Source of the DNA: JBBIMP01 sp037444305
GTDB taxonomy: Bacteria > Acidobacteriota > UBA6911
Reading direction: 5' to 3'
Assembly (NCBI GenBank): GCA_037444305.1
Contig: JBBIMP010000042.1
Span: 1-43,624 of the forward strand
Length of the DNA stretch: 43,624 bases
Notes under the pieces: model-generated
What the model saw: only the letters and a program-made list of their open reading frames with translations
Database searches by the model: none
What the model was told of the DNA's origin: nothing
Shown: piece after piece, positions 34,400 through 42,787 of the stretch
Position numbering within the stretch: the first letter of the stretch is position 1
Layout: every line of letters starts with the position of its first letter
Made by a program: the position numbers and the translations under genes

Positions 34400-35186
34400 C
34401 GGTAACCTCCTTGGGGCCGTGACTTCGGCCGGAAACAATCGATCCGTGGCGTGCAGCCGGGATCGCCTGCGTCTCGGCGCCCGGTTCCTCACCGCCCACG
34501 GGGCCGGTTGACGCCTTCTCCTTCGGCGGTTGCGGAACAAACCAGATAATCCGGACATTCGGATCCGCGGTCTGGAGTTCGATGCGCAAGGGCGGCGAGG
34601 GTGGCGCCACTTCGCTTTCCGCTACCTGCGCTTGTGCCGTCGGTTGTGCGGGCTCCGCAGCGGGAGAACTGACTGCCGCCCGCAAAGCCGGGCGCCTGAC
34701 AGGCGCCGCTTCATGGGTCTGCTCGACGGGATCGTGAACAGGCGACTTCATTGCGATGACGGCATCATCCGGAACTCCGGCAGCAGCCGCCGGTTCGTGC
34801 TTTCCGATTTCCGCTTCCCGTTCGGACGTCATTTTCGACCAGACAGTCCACAGGATAGCGAACAGCAGGCATGCGGCCGCAGTGCCGAGGGCGAATCTCA
34901 CCCTCTGATTGAAAAACGGAATCTGCATTCGCAGCTGCGAATGGATCCGCTTATTGTCATGTGCAATCTGACTCAGAACTCCCCTGCGCACTTTTTCCAG
35001 GAGGTGATCCGCGGGCTGTTCAGAACGCCAGCGCAGGAAAGCGTCCTGGCTCTCACGCAATTCGGCGGCGAACCGCCGGCAGCGAGAGCAGTCCGCCAGG
35101 TGCAGCTCCAGCCGCAATTCATCTTCTCTCGGCAGATCGCTTCCCGCACACAGCGCGATGGATTTTTCGAATTGGCTGCAGCTCAT
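34386..35186 (-). CDS. membrane-spanning zinc-finger anti-sigma factor
   Basis: The 266-residue protein opens MSCSQFEKSIALCAGSDLPR and carries the anti-sigma zinc motif H-x3-C-x2-C in LHLADCSRCRRF (about residues 29-40). One membrane helix (VRFALGTAAACLLFAILWTV) lies at about 97-117. A long Ala/Pro-rich periplasmic stretch ends with VRIIWFVPQPP. It should hold the ECF sigma factor at the inner membrane until signalled. Its ATG overlaps the sigma stop codon (ATGA). Confidence 0.85.
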   Translation of the reverse strand: MSCSQFEKSIALCAGSDLPREDELRLELHLADCSRCRRFAAELRESQDAFLRWRSEQPADHLLEKVRRGVLSQIAHDNKRIHSQLRMQIPFFNQRVRFALGTAAACLLFAILWTVWSKMTSEREAEIGKHEPAAAAGVPDDAVIAMKSPVHDPVEQTHEAAPVRRPALRAAVSSPAAEPAQPTAQAQVAESEVAPPSPPLRIELQTADPNVRIIWFVPQPPKEKASTGPVGGEEPGAETQAIPAARHGSIVSGRSHGPKEVTDEKL

Positions 35187-35812
35187 GCCTGCCTCCCACA
35201 GTCTCGATCACGGTATTTCTTGATCCGAATCCGCGCCAGGCTGATGTGACTGCGCACGGTCACTTCCGAAACGCCCAGAATCTTGGCCACTTCCCGCGTT
35301 TCCAGTCCCTGGAAATCCCGGAGCACAATCGCCGCGCGCGCCTTCTTTGGCAGAGTGGACAAGGCTGCCTGCAGGATGCGGCGCTCTTCCCGGAGACTAA
35401 AATCTTCCTGGACATCCTGCCCGGCGGGCGGATCGAAGCCATCTTTTGCCTGCTTCTGTTCCAGCGATACCTCCCGCTTATTGCGCCGGCGCTTCCCCAG
35501 ATCGCAGCAGACGTTGACCGTCACGCGGTAAAGCCAGGTGGAGATTGCGCGCCCGGCCTGCAGGGTGTGGATGTATCTGTAAAACCTGAGGAACACCTCC
35601 TGGGCGCAGTCGCAGGCATCATCCGGGTTGCCCGCCAGCCGCAGGGCCGTCCCCAGGACCTGCCGTTGATAGCGGACAATGAGGGCCTCGAATGCTTCCG
35701 CATCGCCTGCCTTGGCGCGCGTAAGCAGATCCTGATCAAGGGCCAGGCCGCGCTCCTTTGCATCCGCCCGTTCCCCGTCGATCGCAGTCAGCACCGCCAC
35801 CTCTGCCGGCAT
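35183..35812 (-). CDS. ECF RNA polymerase sigma factor
   Basis: The product is 209 residues. Region 2 is about 25-95 (LLTRAKAGDAEAFEALIVRY, then DACDCAQEVFLRFYRYIHTL) and region 4 about 145-200 (ALSTLPKKARAAIVLRDFQG, LETREVAKILGVSEVTVRSH, ARIRIKKYRD). It directs transcription of stress or envelope genes when freed from the adjacent anti-sigma factor. The three-gene operon sigma, anti-sigma and secretin-like protein is translationally coupled throughout. The region upstream (35813-35880) has TATATA-like sequence but no certain promoter. Confidence 0.93.
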   Translation of the reverse strand: MPAEVAVLTAIDGERADAKERGLALDQDLLTRAKAGDAEAFEALIVRYQRQVLGTALRLAGNPDDACDCAQEVFLRFYRYIHTLQAGRAISTWLYRVTVNVCCDLGKRRRNKREVSLEQKQAKDGFDPPAGQDVQEDFSLREERRILQAALSTLPKKARAAIVLRDFQGLETREVAKILGVSEVTVRSHISLARIRIKKYRDRDCGRQA

Positions 35813-35911
35813 GGCCTCGTCTTCCCCGCTTCGCTTCCCATCACTATATACACAGTGAAACTCTCTTTCGTTGAAAAGGAATCTTGAGGCGACGACCGCC
35901 TAATAATTACT

Positions 35912-35940
35912 TTGCTGTGCAGGCATATTATGCATACAAT
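35912..35940 (+). promoter_or_regulatory. vapBC promoter with overlapping palindrome
   Basis: TTGCTG (35912-35917), an exact 17-base spacer and TACAAT (35935-35940) lie seven bases before the vapB ATG. The spacer contains the palindrome GCATATTATGC, a likely site for autorepression. The transcript would be nearly leaderless. Confidence 0.6.
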
Positions 35941-35946
35941 GTAGGC

Positions 35947-36198
35947 ATGAGCAGAATACAGTACACGATCCGAGGGGTTTCGGAAGACCTGGACAGGTGT
36001 GCGCGCAGGCTTGCGCGCAAAGAGGGCAAATCGCTGAATGCGACATTGCTGGAGGCCTTGCGCAAAGGGCTTGGCGTAGCTGAAAGTGATATCCGCCATT
36101 CCGACCTTGATGACCTGGCGGGATCCTGGGTTCACGACCCGGAGTTCGACCGGGCGATCCAGGAGATGGATTCCGTAGATCCGGAGTTGTGGAAGTGA
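35947..36198 (+). CDS. vapB: VapB-type antitoxin
   Basis: The 83-residue protein begins MSRIQYTIRGVSEDLDRCAR, a ribbon-helix-helix-type segment (RLARKEGKSLNATLLEALRKGLG), then an acidic tail (DLDDLAGSWVHDPEFDRAIQ, EMDSVDPELWK) of the kind that blocks a PIN toxin. It overlaps the toxin gene by up to 10 bases. Confidence 0.82.
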   Translation: MSRIQYTIRGVSEDLDRCARRLARKEGKSLNATLLEALRKGLGVAESDIRHSDLDDLAGSWVHDPEFDRAIQEMDSVDPELWK

Positions 36199-36581
36199 GA
36201 GTCGCGATTGACACGAACCGCTACCGCGATTTCTGCGCTGGATTGCCCGAGGCCGTCGAGCAGTTGGCGCGCGCGGACAAAATCTTCCTGCCATTTGTTA
36301 CCCTGGCCGAACTGCACGCCGGTTTCCTGTGCGGAGACCGCTCCCGAAAAAACGAAAGCGTTCTCATTCACTTCCTGAACCGGCCGCGCGTGGGCCTTCT
36401 CTTTCCGGACGAGGACACCACCCAGCACTATGCGCGTGTCTTCGCTCAACTGCGCGCACAGGGCACCCCCATCCCGACCAACGACATCTGGCTCGCGTCT
36501 CTGGTTCTGCAGCATGACCTTCTCCTGTATTCCCGCGACCGGCATTTCGATTTCCTTCCACAGCTGGCGCTCATCCGTTGA
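36189..36581 (+). CDS. vapC: VapC-type PIN-domain ribonuclease toxin
   Basis: The product is about 130 residues from GTG 36189 (or GTG 36195, which overlaps the vapB stop as GTGA). The PIN-domain acidic residues are visible: Asp in VAIDTNRYRDF, Glu in TLAELHAGFL, Asp in TNDIWLASLVLQHD and Asp in SRDRHFDFLPQL. The toxin should cleave RNA using Mg2+. It forms a standard pair with vapB. The 117-bp repeat array begins just downstream. Confidence 0.88.
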   Translation: MEVRVAIDTNRYRDFCAGLPEAVEQLARADKIFLPFVTLAELHAGFLCGDRSRKNESVLIHFLNRPRVGLLFPDEDTTQHYARVFAQLRAQGTPIPTNDIWLASLVLQHDLLLYSRDRHFDFLPQLALIR

Positions 36582-36605
36582 CGGGCCAGGCTGCCTGATT
36601 GTGCG

Positions 36606-36850
36606 ACCCGACCGCTCACTGCCGTTCGCGGCTCCGCTTGCCTCAGCCACCAACATGGCTGGGGGCGCCACAGCCCACGGAGCCCGGAGCGATAGCGACG
36701 GATCATGTGGCTTGATTGGGTAACCCGACCGCTCACTGCCGTTCGCGGCTCCGCTTGCCTCAGCCACCAACATGGCTGGGGGCGCCACAGCCCACGGAGC
36801 CCGGAGCGGCAGCGACGGGTCGCCTCGCCTGACCCCGCTGCCCGACCACG
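36606..36850 (+). repeat. 117-bp tandem duplication carrying dispersed repeat copies 5 and 6
   Basis: The block starting ACCCGACCGCTCACTGCCGT (36606) is repeated from 36723, an offset of 117 bases. Each copy includes CAGCCACCAACATGGCTGGG and then the GGAGCCCGGAGCG core (36678 and 36795). The copies differ at few positions. No gene lies between 36582 and 36921. Confidence 0.85.
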
Positions 36851-36921
36851 CCCCTTCAATGCAGCTTTCCTTCGCAGCCGGATAGCGTTGTTCGATCGGG
36901 TCGCTTGAACGTGCGAACCGG

Positions 36922-38685
36922 TCAGCGGTTCGCGTCCGGGTAGTAGTAGCCGGAGCGGGAGTGGACCGTGTAGTCGATCCCGGGCCGGCCGAAGTGGCCC
37001 GCCAGCCGCACCTCGATCCTGCGGTAGGTTCCGGGCGAGACGTTGGCAGGGTTGTAGCCGAGCGTGTAGCGGAGCTTGAGCCGGGCCACGACCGCCGCCA
37101 GGGCCGCATCGAGCGAACCGGTGGTTGCCACCTCGATGACCTCGCCGCCGGTTTCGCCGGTGATCTTCCGCACCGAGCCGGTGCCCGTAATCAGATTCGG
37201 CAGGCGCATGGTCGACGGCACGCTTGCGCCGCGCGTCTTCACGCTGTAGACCACGGTCTCGGTCTCCACCGCCAGCCTAATGGTCTGGCCCTCGTTCGCC
37301 CGGGCACGCGTGGTCCCCTGGTTGTCCGAGACCAGGATCACCGCCCGTCGCCGGTCGGGCGCCACCATGCCGAGGTAGCTCACGGAATTGTGGATGGCAT
37401 CCAGGATGTTGGTGCCGCCGCCGGCACGGATCGTGGCGATCCGGTCGGCGATGCGCTGCCGGTCGGCGGTCAGGTCCTCCAGGCGGTCGACGTCGCCGGC
37501 GAAGGAGAACAGGCAGACTTCGTCGCCCGGCTTGAGCTGCAGCAGCGCGCGGTAGGCGGCGCGCCGGATCTCGTCCATGAAGGGCTGGACGCTGCCGCTG
37601 CGGTCGATGACCAGCGCCACCGCCAGCGGAAGTTCGCCGCGAGAGAATGCGGAGATAGGCTGTTCAGCGCCGTCCTCGAAGAGCAGGAAATCCTCGCGCC
37701 GCAGCTTGTCCATCGGGCGCCCCGCGCGGTCGCGCACCAGGGCGTCGACCTGCACGAGCCGGACGGCGATGCTCACCTTGAAGGCGTCAGGATTCTCCGT
37801 GGCGGGCTCAGCTGCAGCCGGGGGCGCAGGATTCGTGACGGGCTCCGCCGCGGCGGGCGGCGGCTCGATTTTCACCGTCTCGACTGGCGCCTCGGCTGCA
37901 TCCGCTTTTCGCCGGCGCAGCACCGGCCGCTCGGGATCCGTCGCGTCTTCCACCTCGGGGATGCGCAATTCACTGGTCGCGGGGGCCTCGGCCCGCGCCA
38001 GTTCCACGGCGCGCCGGGCCGCATCGGAGGCAATTTCGAAGGGCTGGTCGAAGCGTGCTTCAAAGCAGGTGCCGCGCGGCAGGTCGATGTCGGGACCGCG
38101 CCGCAGCAGGATCCCCGCGAGCCCCACGCCGGCCCCGATGGCCCCTCCGTAGATGGCCCCCTTGCCGCCCGCCGTCATGACGCCGATCGTGGCTCCCTGC
38201 ACCCCTCCCGAGAGCACGGCTCCCGCGTCTCCGCCGCTTCCGCCTTCGCCTTCGATCTTCGGGGCATCGTCCTTGCCCTGCTCGAGCTGCGTCAGGCCGA
38301 CACGGACGATGGTGGCTTTCAGGTGCGAGGTGGTCCCGTCGGCGAGCCGCACGTCATCCAGCCGCAGCCGAAGCTCCCCCTTGCCGGCAATCCGCCCGGG
38401 GCGCTTCGCCCGTGTCACCTGCCCGCGGACGAGGCTCCCGCGGGGGATGGCCACACCGTGGTCCGCGCGCACGTCCTGCAGGGTGCGAAAGGCGATGGAA
38501 TCCCCCATTTTCGCCGTGCGCGTGTGGAGGGAGGTCTCGAGTTCCAGCAGAAGCCTATCGCCCTGGGCAACCCTCAGGATATCGGGTGACGCGGCCGCGG
38601 GAGGGACAGGGGCGGGCGACTGGCCGGCTCCGAGGCCGGCAGTGAATCCCAGCACTGCCAGGATGAATGTGCAGCCGCTTCGCAT
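36922..38685 (-). CDS. secreted VWFA-related domain protein (Acidobacteriota type)
   Basis: The 587-residue protein starts at ATG 38685 after GGGAG, with a signal peptide (MRSGCTFILAVLGFTAGLGA). Residues about 36-230 hold a beta-rich region (LHTRTAKMGDSIAFRTLQDV, IPRGSLVRGQVTRAKRPGRI) and a glycine-rich segment. A Pro/Ala linker leads to the VWFA-related domain (about 310-580: VQVDALVRDRAGRPMDKLRR, EDFLLFEDGAEQPISAF) with the MIDAS motif DRSGS and a later D in LVSDNQG. Such proteins are numerous in Acidobacteriota; they may bind ligands at the envelope. Function unknown. Confidence 0.88.
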   Translation of the reverse strand: MRSGCTFILAVLGFTAGLGAGQSPAPVPPAAASPDILRVAQGDRLLLELETSLHTRTAKMGDSIAFRTLQDVRADHGVAIPRGSLVRGQVTRAKRPGRIAGKGELRLRLDDVRLADGTTSHLKATIVRVGLTQLEQGKDDAPKIEGEGGSGGDAGAVLSGGVQGATIGVMTAGGKGAIYGGAIGAGVGLAGILLRRGPDIDLPRGTCFEARFDQPFEIASDAARRAVELARAEAPATSELRIPEVEDATDPERPVLRRRKADAAEAPVETVKIEPPPAAAEPVTNPAPPAAAEPATENPDAFKVSIAVRLVQVDALVRDRAGRPMDKLRREDFLLFEDGAEQPISAFSRGELPLAVALVIDRSGSVQPFMDEIRRAAYRALLQLKPGDEVCLFSFAGDVDRLEDLTADRQRIADRIATIRAGGGTNILDAIHNSVSYLGMVAPDRRRAVILVSDNQGTTRARANEGQTIRLAVETETVVYSVKTRGASVPSTMRLPNLITGTGSVRKITGETGGEVIEVATTGSLDAALAAVVARLKLRYTLGYNPANVSPGTYRRIEVRLAGHFGRPGIDYTVHSRSGYYYPDANR

Positions 38686-38777
38686 TGCGGGAGCTCCCTT
38701 TCCGATTGAGGCCGCCCTCCTGTCGGATGCCCTCCTGGATTCAGGCGGTATGCCACACCATACCCACCGGTCCATGT

Positions 38778-39053
38778 CTATTGATGCCGGGGCGGCCTCC
38801 GGGGTTCATTGTACAGCCAGGCGCCGACCAGGGTAGCGAGCGGTATTTCGAATACGCCCCACACCATGAAAATCAGCAGCAGGTTCATCGGAAACAGATC
38901 CATGACCATGAACCCGAGCGTGGGCATGCAATAGCCGAGAAACCACAAGATCAACCCGGTTACAATGCGCCGTTTTTTGCCCTCCCAAAACGAGTCACTG
39001 TAACAGCGACCAAAAACGCATGAAGAATCGAGGTGCTCGTCCTCGTGGCCCAT
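38778..39053 (-). CDS. possible small membrane protein, perhaps a fragment
   Basis: The frame encodes two clear hydrophobic segments (RIVTGLILWFLGYCMPTLGF and MNLLLIFMVWGVFEIPLATL) ending VGAWLYNEPRRPPRHQ. The start is uncertain; the first ~30 residues do not look conserved. No family was recognised. It could be the C-terminal piece of a larger membrane protein. Confidence 0.45.
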   Translation of the reverse strand: MGHEDEHLDSSCVFGRCYSDSFWEGKKRRIVTGLILWFLGYCMPTLGFMVMDLFPMNLLLIFMVWGVFEIPLATLVGAWLYNEPRRPPRHQ

Positions 39054-39576
39054 GGACGCCGGCGCCCGCACGCCCTTGTCACCGGGGCTTGCCGGCAAGC
39101 AGCCGTTGGGCGAGGCTGCAAGCCGGAGGAATGCATATTCGCCGGTGCTTTCAGTCCCTGCGTTCTGGTATCAGAAGGAAGGGAATGGTTGCAGTCGTCA
39201 GCGATCAGCCTGTCCAGCCCAGAACACAGGAAAAAGCCGATTGATAATTCTGAACTAGCTTGATAGGTATATATATAACAAGGGGGCAAGCACAAAATGG
39301 AAGCAGCTAGGGATTGCCATAATCTGGATGCCCTGGCAAGATGCCCTCTTTCCAAAGACGCGCCTCCCTTCGTTCTGCGTCTGTCGGCTTTGCGCAAGAG
39401 CAGGAGCTTGTCGCAGCCGGAGTCGGCGGCACAAGACCAGGCCCGGCACGCCAGCCGGTACAGTGCCTGGAACAGATCCGTCTGCTCCCGCGCAAGGAGC
39501 AGGAGTTGATGATCCGATTTCCCGAAGCCGTCCTCGAAAGGGCCGGCAGGGCCGAGGTTTGCTGCTGGAGAATGAA
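39054..39576. other. gene-free stretch
   Basis: No frame resembling a protein and no strong structure was seen. A short AT-rich patch (about 39252-39282) could hold a promoter for the downstream mntA-like gene. Confidence 0.45.
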
Positions 39577-39876
39577 ATGAACCGCGACTGCATCCTGAAA
39601 ATCCTCGCAGAACATCGGGAAAAGCTGGCCGGGGAGTTTGGTATCAGGTCCCTGGCTCTGTTCGGCTCACTCGTGCGCGATGAGGCCACGGCGGCAAGCG
39701 ACGTGGATCTGCTCGTCGAGTTTGACGACCGACCCGTTGGACTGTTTCACCTGTCCAGGACCCAGCATTACCTGGAGAGCATTCTCGGAGTGCCGCGGGT
39801 GGATCTGGTGCTGCGAGACGGCATCAAGCCGGCGTTGAGAGATAGCATTCTGCGGGAAGCCGTTTATGCCGCCTAG
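39577..39876 (+). CDS. mntA: MntA-type minimal nucleotidyltransferase antitoxin
   Basis: This 99-residue protein has the minimal nucleotidyltransferase motif G-S-x10-D-x-D: LALFGSLVRDEATAASDVDLLVEFD (about residues 26-50), with a third Asp in VDLVLRDGIK. The family adenylylates HepT toxins to neutralise them. GGAG lies seven bases before the ATG. It overlaps the hepT remnant by 11 bases, the usual coupled order. Confidence 0.85.
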   Translation: MNRDCILKILAEHREKLAGEFGIRSLALFGSLVRDEATAASDVDLLVEFDDRPVGLFHLSRTQHYLESILGVPRVDLVLRDGIKPALRDSILREAVYAA

Positions 39877-40135
39877 AAATTGGGTTTTCCGCATCCAGGA
39901 CATCCTCGATGCGATCGCCAAAATCCGACGCTACATTTCCGACGTCGATTTTGACGCCTTCGAAAACGACGAGGAAATCGTGGACGCCGTCATCCACAAC
40001 CTCACCGTCATCGGGGAAGCGGCAAATCATATCCCCGATGAAATCATCAGCAGCCATTCCGATATCCCCTGGCGTCAAATGGTTGATCTACGCAATTACT
40101 CCGTGCAGAGTCCACGCTGTATGGCTGCGGCATGA
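39866..40135 (+). pseudogene. hepT: truncated HepT-type RNase toxin
   Basis: The first ~75 residues are a good HepT match (VFRIQDILDAIAKIRRYISD, IVDAVIHNLTVIGEAANHIP, DIPWRQMVDLRN). The family then needs R-x4-6-H (RNxxxH) for catalysis, but here the frame reads RNYSVQSPRCMAAA and stops. A shifted frame (VHAVWLRHERC) looks like part of the lost tail. A small deletion plus frameshift has removed the catalytic His, so the toxin is probably dead while its antitoxin remains intact. Confidence 0.7.
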
Positions 40136-40252
40136 ACGCTGTAGCCGGCAATCGTGGTACAACGCGTGCCGGAGGGGACGGCGATGTCTTCAAATTCAGC
40201 CCGTCCGGAACATAAGATTGGCACATGAGTCCGGCAGGCGGTTAGATCCTAT

Positions 40253-40987
40253 GTGGAATGTCATCCGCAGGGGGTCTATCGGCCGCGAAACGCACAGGAT
40301 TGCCGCTCCATCCCGGGTATGATCGCGTCCCTGCAAAGCTACGCAGATGATTCCACCAGGTTTCACCCTCATCTTCACAGTTTGGTCACCGAGGGCCTGG
40401 TTTCCGCGGATGGCTCGTTGATCCCCATCCCTTGCCCCGATCCGGTCCAGATTATGGAGCTGTTCCGCCACAAACTCGTCAAGGCGCTCCTTCAGCGATG
40501 CATCACCGATCCGTCGTATGATCTCACCAGCAGGAGAAAACATTTGCCTATTATTCGCTTCCTGGGATACGAGTTCGGCCCGTTGGTGTATCGGCCGACG
40601 CGAACCCGCTATCTGGGCGCCCGACCGTCGAAGAAGGCAATGGAGAAGGTCCGACAGCGGGTGAGCGAAATCCTCTGGCGCGGTCGCACAGAGCGCTGGA
40701 AGGACATCTGTCAAGAGCTCAACCAGTATCTCACGGGATGGGCGGCCTACTTCGCCTACGACACCGCCTATCCGTCGTTTCGCAACGTGGACATTCACGT
40801 TGCGGCACGTGCGAGGAACTTCCTGAGAAGGAGGCACAAACTGCCCAGCGGGACAGCGCGGTTCGGCTACGTCGAGATGCAGCGTGACCTCGGCATCGTC
40901 GAGATCCGGAGCCTCCTGCGGTCGAATGTCCCGAATGAAATCCGTCCGAGAGCTGGATGCGGGAAATCCGCACGTCCGGTTCGATGA
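40253..40987 (+). mobile_element. chimeric ORF: IS91 transposase fragment fused to group II intron maturase end
   Basis: One uninterrupted frame joins two unrelated elements. Residues about 15-80 (GMIASLQSYADDSTRFHPHL, HSLVTEGLVSADG, MELFRHKLVKALL) are an IS91-type transposase segment, corresponding to the 197-base DNA repeat 40295-40491 = 42941-43137. Residues about 100-244 (IRFLGYEFGPLVYRPTRTRY, LGARPSKKAMEKVRQRVSEI, ELNQYLTGWAAYFAYD) are the thumb/maturase end of a group II intron reverse transcriptase. Neither the HUH nuclease motif nor the reverse-transcriptase catalytic YADD-type site is present, so it has no expected activity. Confidence 0.75.
40950..40982 (+). ncRNA. group II intron domain V
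   Basis: GAGCTGGATGCGGGAAATCC followed by GCACGTCCGGTTC folds into the conserved domain V hairpin (AGC...GTTC-type catalytic stem with GAAA loop). It overlaps the end of the maturase frame, as in many bacterial introns. Only the 3' end of the intron survives; domains I-IV and most of the reverse transcriptase are missing. Confidence 0.75.
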
Positions 40988-41292
40988 GCGGCGTGGAGGA
41001 GACGAGCCTATGGAAGGCCTCGGTGAGCGCGTGGGCGAATGCGCATTCGCGTTGTCGCCTCCGACCTTCCTTCAGGTACCGCGCCTCCCGCCGACTCTAC
41101 AGTCTGAAACTGCAGGTGTTCAACGCGGGGCAGAGGTCGCCTGTTTACTGCGGATCTCCGTGAATCTCAAGGCAACGTCTTGAGTGATCGGATCGGAGAT
41201 ATTTGATTGACATGAAGATGACTATGTGGTACGCAAGGTCAACTCGGCTAGTAGGCCCCCACAATGTAGGGAGTATCTTCTTGCAGGCAGGT
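40988..41292. other. region after the intron remnant
   Basis: It may include domain VI and the 3' intron boundary, which I cannot place. No gene is supported. Composition changes from GC-rich to clearly more AT-rich at about 41160. Confidence 0.4.
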
Positions 41293-41661
41293 ATGAACCG
41301 CACAATCTCAGATGGCCTGTGCATAGGGAAGACGGGAACATGCGCCGCGCTTGTACTCCTATTCATAATCTCAATGCCGCGCGGGACGGGAGCCAGTTGT
41401 TTTGACTACCCGACTGGAGCATGCAGTTGGGGCAACAGCCCCTCCCTGCGCGCGGATTGTGACTGCGACGAGTATGGATGCACAATTCCCGGGCCACCTT
41501 ACTATGTTTGCGCAACTCAAAGCTGCAGCCTAAGGGGTTTATTGTCAACTTGGTTTTGCGAGATTCCGTTGGGGTACACTTCAGAGGTATGTGTGCCTTT
41601 TGGTTTTTTGTGGGATGTATGCCCATGTTCAGGAATAACATGCTGGTTTGAGGCATATTAG
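41293..41661 (+). CDS. small secreted cysteine-rich protein, family unknown
   Basis: The product is about 122 residues from ATG 41293. A hydrophobic signal (GTCAALVLLFIISMPRGTGA) is followed by a mature part with about 14 cysteines (SCFDYPTGACSWG, ADCDCDEYGCTIP, VCATQSCSLRGL, VCVPFGFLWDVCPCSGITCW). The even spread suggests disulfides in an exported protein. The ribosome-binding site is poor. Base composition is far more AT-rich than the flanks. It lies 11 bases before the next gene, so the two are probably co-transcribed. Confidence 0.6.
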   Translation: MNRTISDGLCIGKTGTCAALVLLFIISMPRGTGASCFDYPTGACSWGNSPSLRADCDCDEYGCTIPGPPYYVCATQSCSLRGLLSTWFCEIPLGYTSEVCVPFGFLWDVCPCSGITCWFEAY

Positions 41662-41672
41662 AGGAGTTCAAC

Positions 41673-42518
41673 ATGATAGTCACTGTCGAGCGCAGAACCG
41701 CAATCGCAAAGTGGGGAGCTATAAGCATCGCCTGCCTGATCCTCGCTTACTCTGCCGTAAGGTACTCAATCTCGCAAGCTCAATGGCGCCCGATGCCTTT
41801 TACGGCCGAATTCACTGAGTCTTCCACAAGTTTGTTAACCGGAAAATCCTTCACGAGAAGCAAGTACTGGGCTATACGCCAGGACGGAGCAACCTCTTAC
41901 GGTACCGTTGGTGAATATAATGGAATGAGGAAAATTGTAAATCTACCTGAAAGAAAGGAAGTGTCCCTATCTGATCGGCTGAAACTAAAATCAACCCAAG
42001 ACTTTTCGTATCTTCAAAAACGCCTTCGCATGCGTAATAAGCTGGATTCGATGTGTCGCCCCCCCGCCTCAAGGCCGGAAGGAGCTTATTCATTGATTGG
42101 TGAAGAGGTAATAGGAGGTTTTCATGCCTATCACTATCAGGCTCCCATCGAAATGCGCCGCGATGGCACTTCGTTCGAGGATAACTATTGGCTCTCGCCT
42201 CAGCTCAATTGCTTTGAGCTTCAACATATAGCTTATTGGCGCGACTCTAGTGGAGCAACTACTGACATCTTCGAGAAAAAGACATCGCGCGTAACGCTTG
42301 GTGACCCACAATCTGACTTGTTTGACGTTCCGGCGGACTATCGCGAGGTTAAGCCGTCAGAGTTGCAGAGATCCGTCCTTTTAGCGAATGTTCAGGATCG
42401 CGAGGGTTTTGAGCCGGCATCACGTCACAGAATCCCTCTCAAGGTGGAGCAATGGCTTGCGGTCCTTGATAGTTTCTATGACAAAGTCAAAAGACGGCAA
42501 GTTCCGGATGGAAAGTAG
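41673..42518 (+). CDS. membrane-anchored hypothetical protein, low GC
   Basis: The 281-residue protein has an N-terminal signal anchor (AKWGAISIACLILAYSAVRY, about residues 12-31). The rest is soluble and beta-rich (MPFTAEFTESSTSLLTGKSF, RSKYWAIRQDGATSYGTVGE, GEEVIGGFHAYHYQ). The pattern of a stored-sample-like outer-leaflet or periplasmic domain is suggested, but no family was recognised. GAGGAG lies seven bases before the ATG. Codon use and GC are unlike the neighbours, and remnants of mobile elements flank it, so recent transfer is likely. Confidence 0.65.
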   Translation: MIVTVERRTAIAKWGAISIACLILAYSAVRYSISQAQWRPMPFTAEFTESSTSLLTGKSFTRSKYWAIRQDGATSYGTVGEYNGMRKIVNLPERKEVSLSDRLKLKSTQDFSYLQKRLRMRNKLDSMCRPPASRPEGAYSLIGEEVIGGFHAYHYQAPIEMRRDGTSFEDNYWLSPQLNCFELQHIAYWRDSSGATTDIFEKKTSRVTLGDPQSDLFDVPADYREVKPSELQRSVLLANVQDREGFEPASRHRIPLKVEQWLAVLDSFYDKVKRRQVPDGK

Positions 42519-42571
42519 AGATCGCTGTTCCCCTCAGTAATTCATCGTGTCCTTGCGGCGGGGTTGCGTAA

Positions 42572-42602
42572 GCCCCGCGGGGGGATGCCGCGGGGCGTTT
42601 TT
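42572..42602 (+). terminator. intrinsic terminator of the low-GC gene pair
   Basis: GCCCCGCGG facing CCGCGGGGC (9-bp perfect stem, 7-base loop) is followed by GTTTTTGGGG, 54 bases after the last stop codon. Confidence 0.8.
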
Positions 42603-42787
42603 GGGGCCCGCCGACCCCGCTGCGGCTGCGCTGGCGCATCTGGCGCTATAGCGCTCCGCAAAATTGACCCGCCCCTGCTCAGATAAATTGAACCACAGGT
42701 TTGTGGCCCGTAAGTACTTTTTGTTTCCAAGTAGGCGGTAGTTCATAGACGGACGGTCCGGGAACCTGGCGCGGGGGGTTTTGCGTC

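Noticed and set aside
36606..36850. CRISPR-like repeat array
   Set aside because: Only two long tandem units with no short variable spacers and no cas genes nearby.
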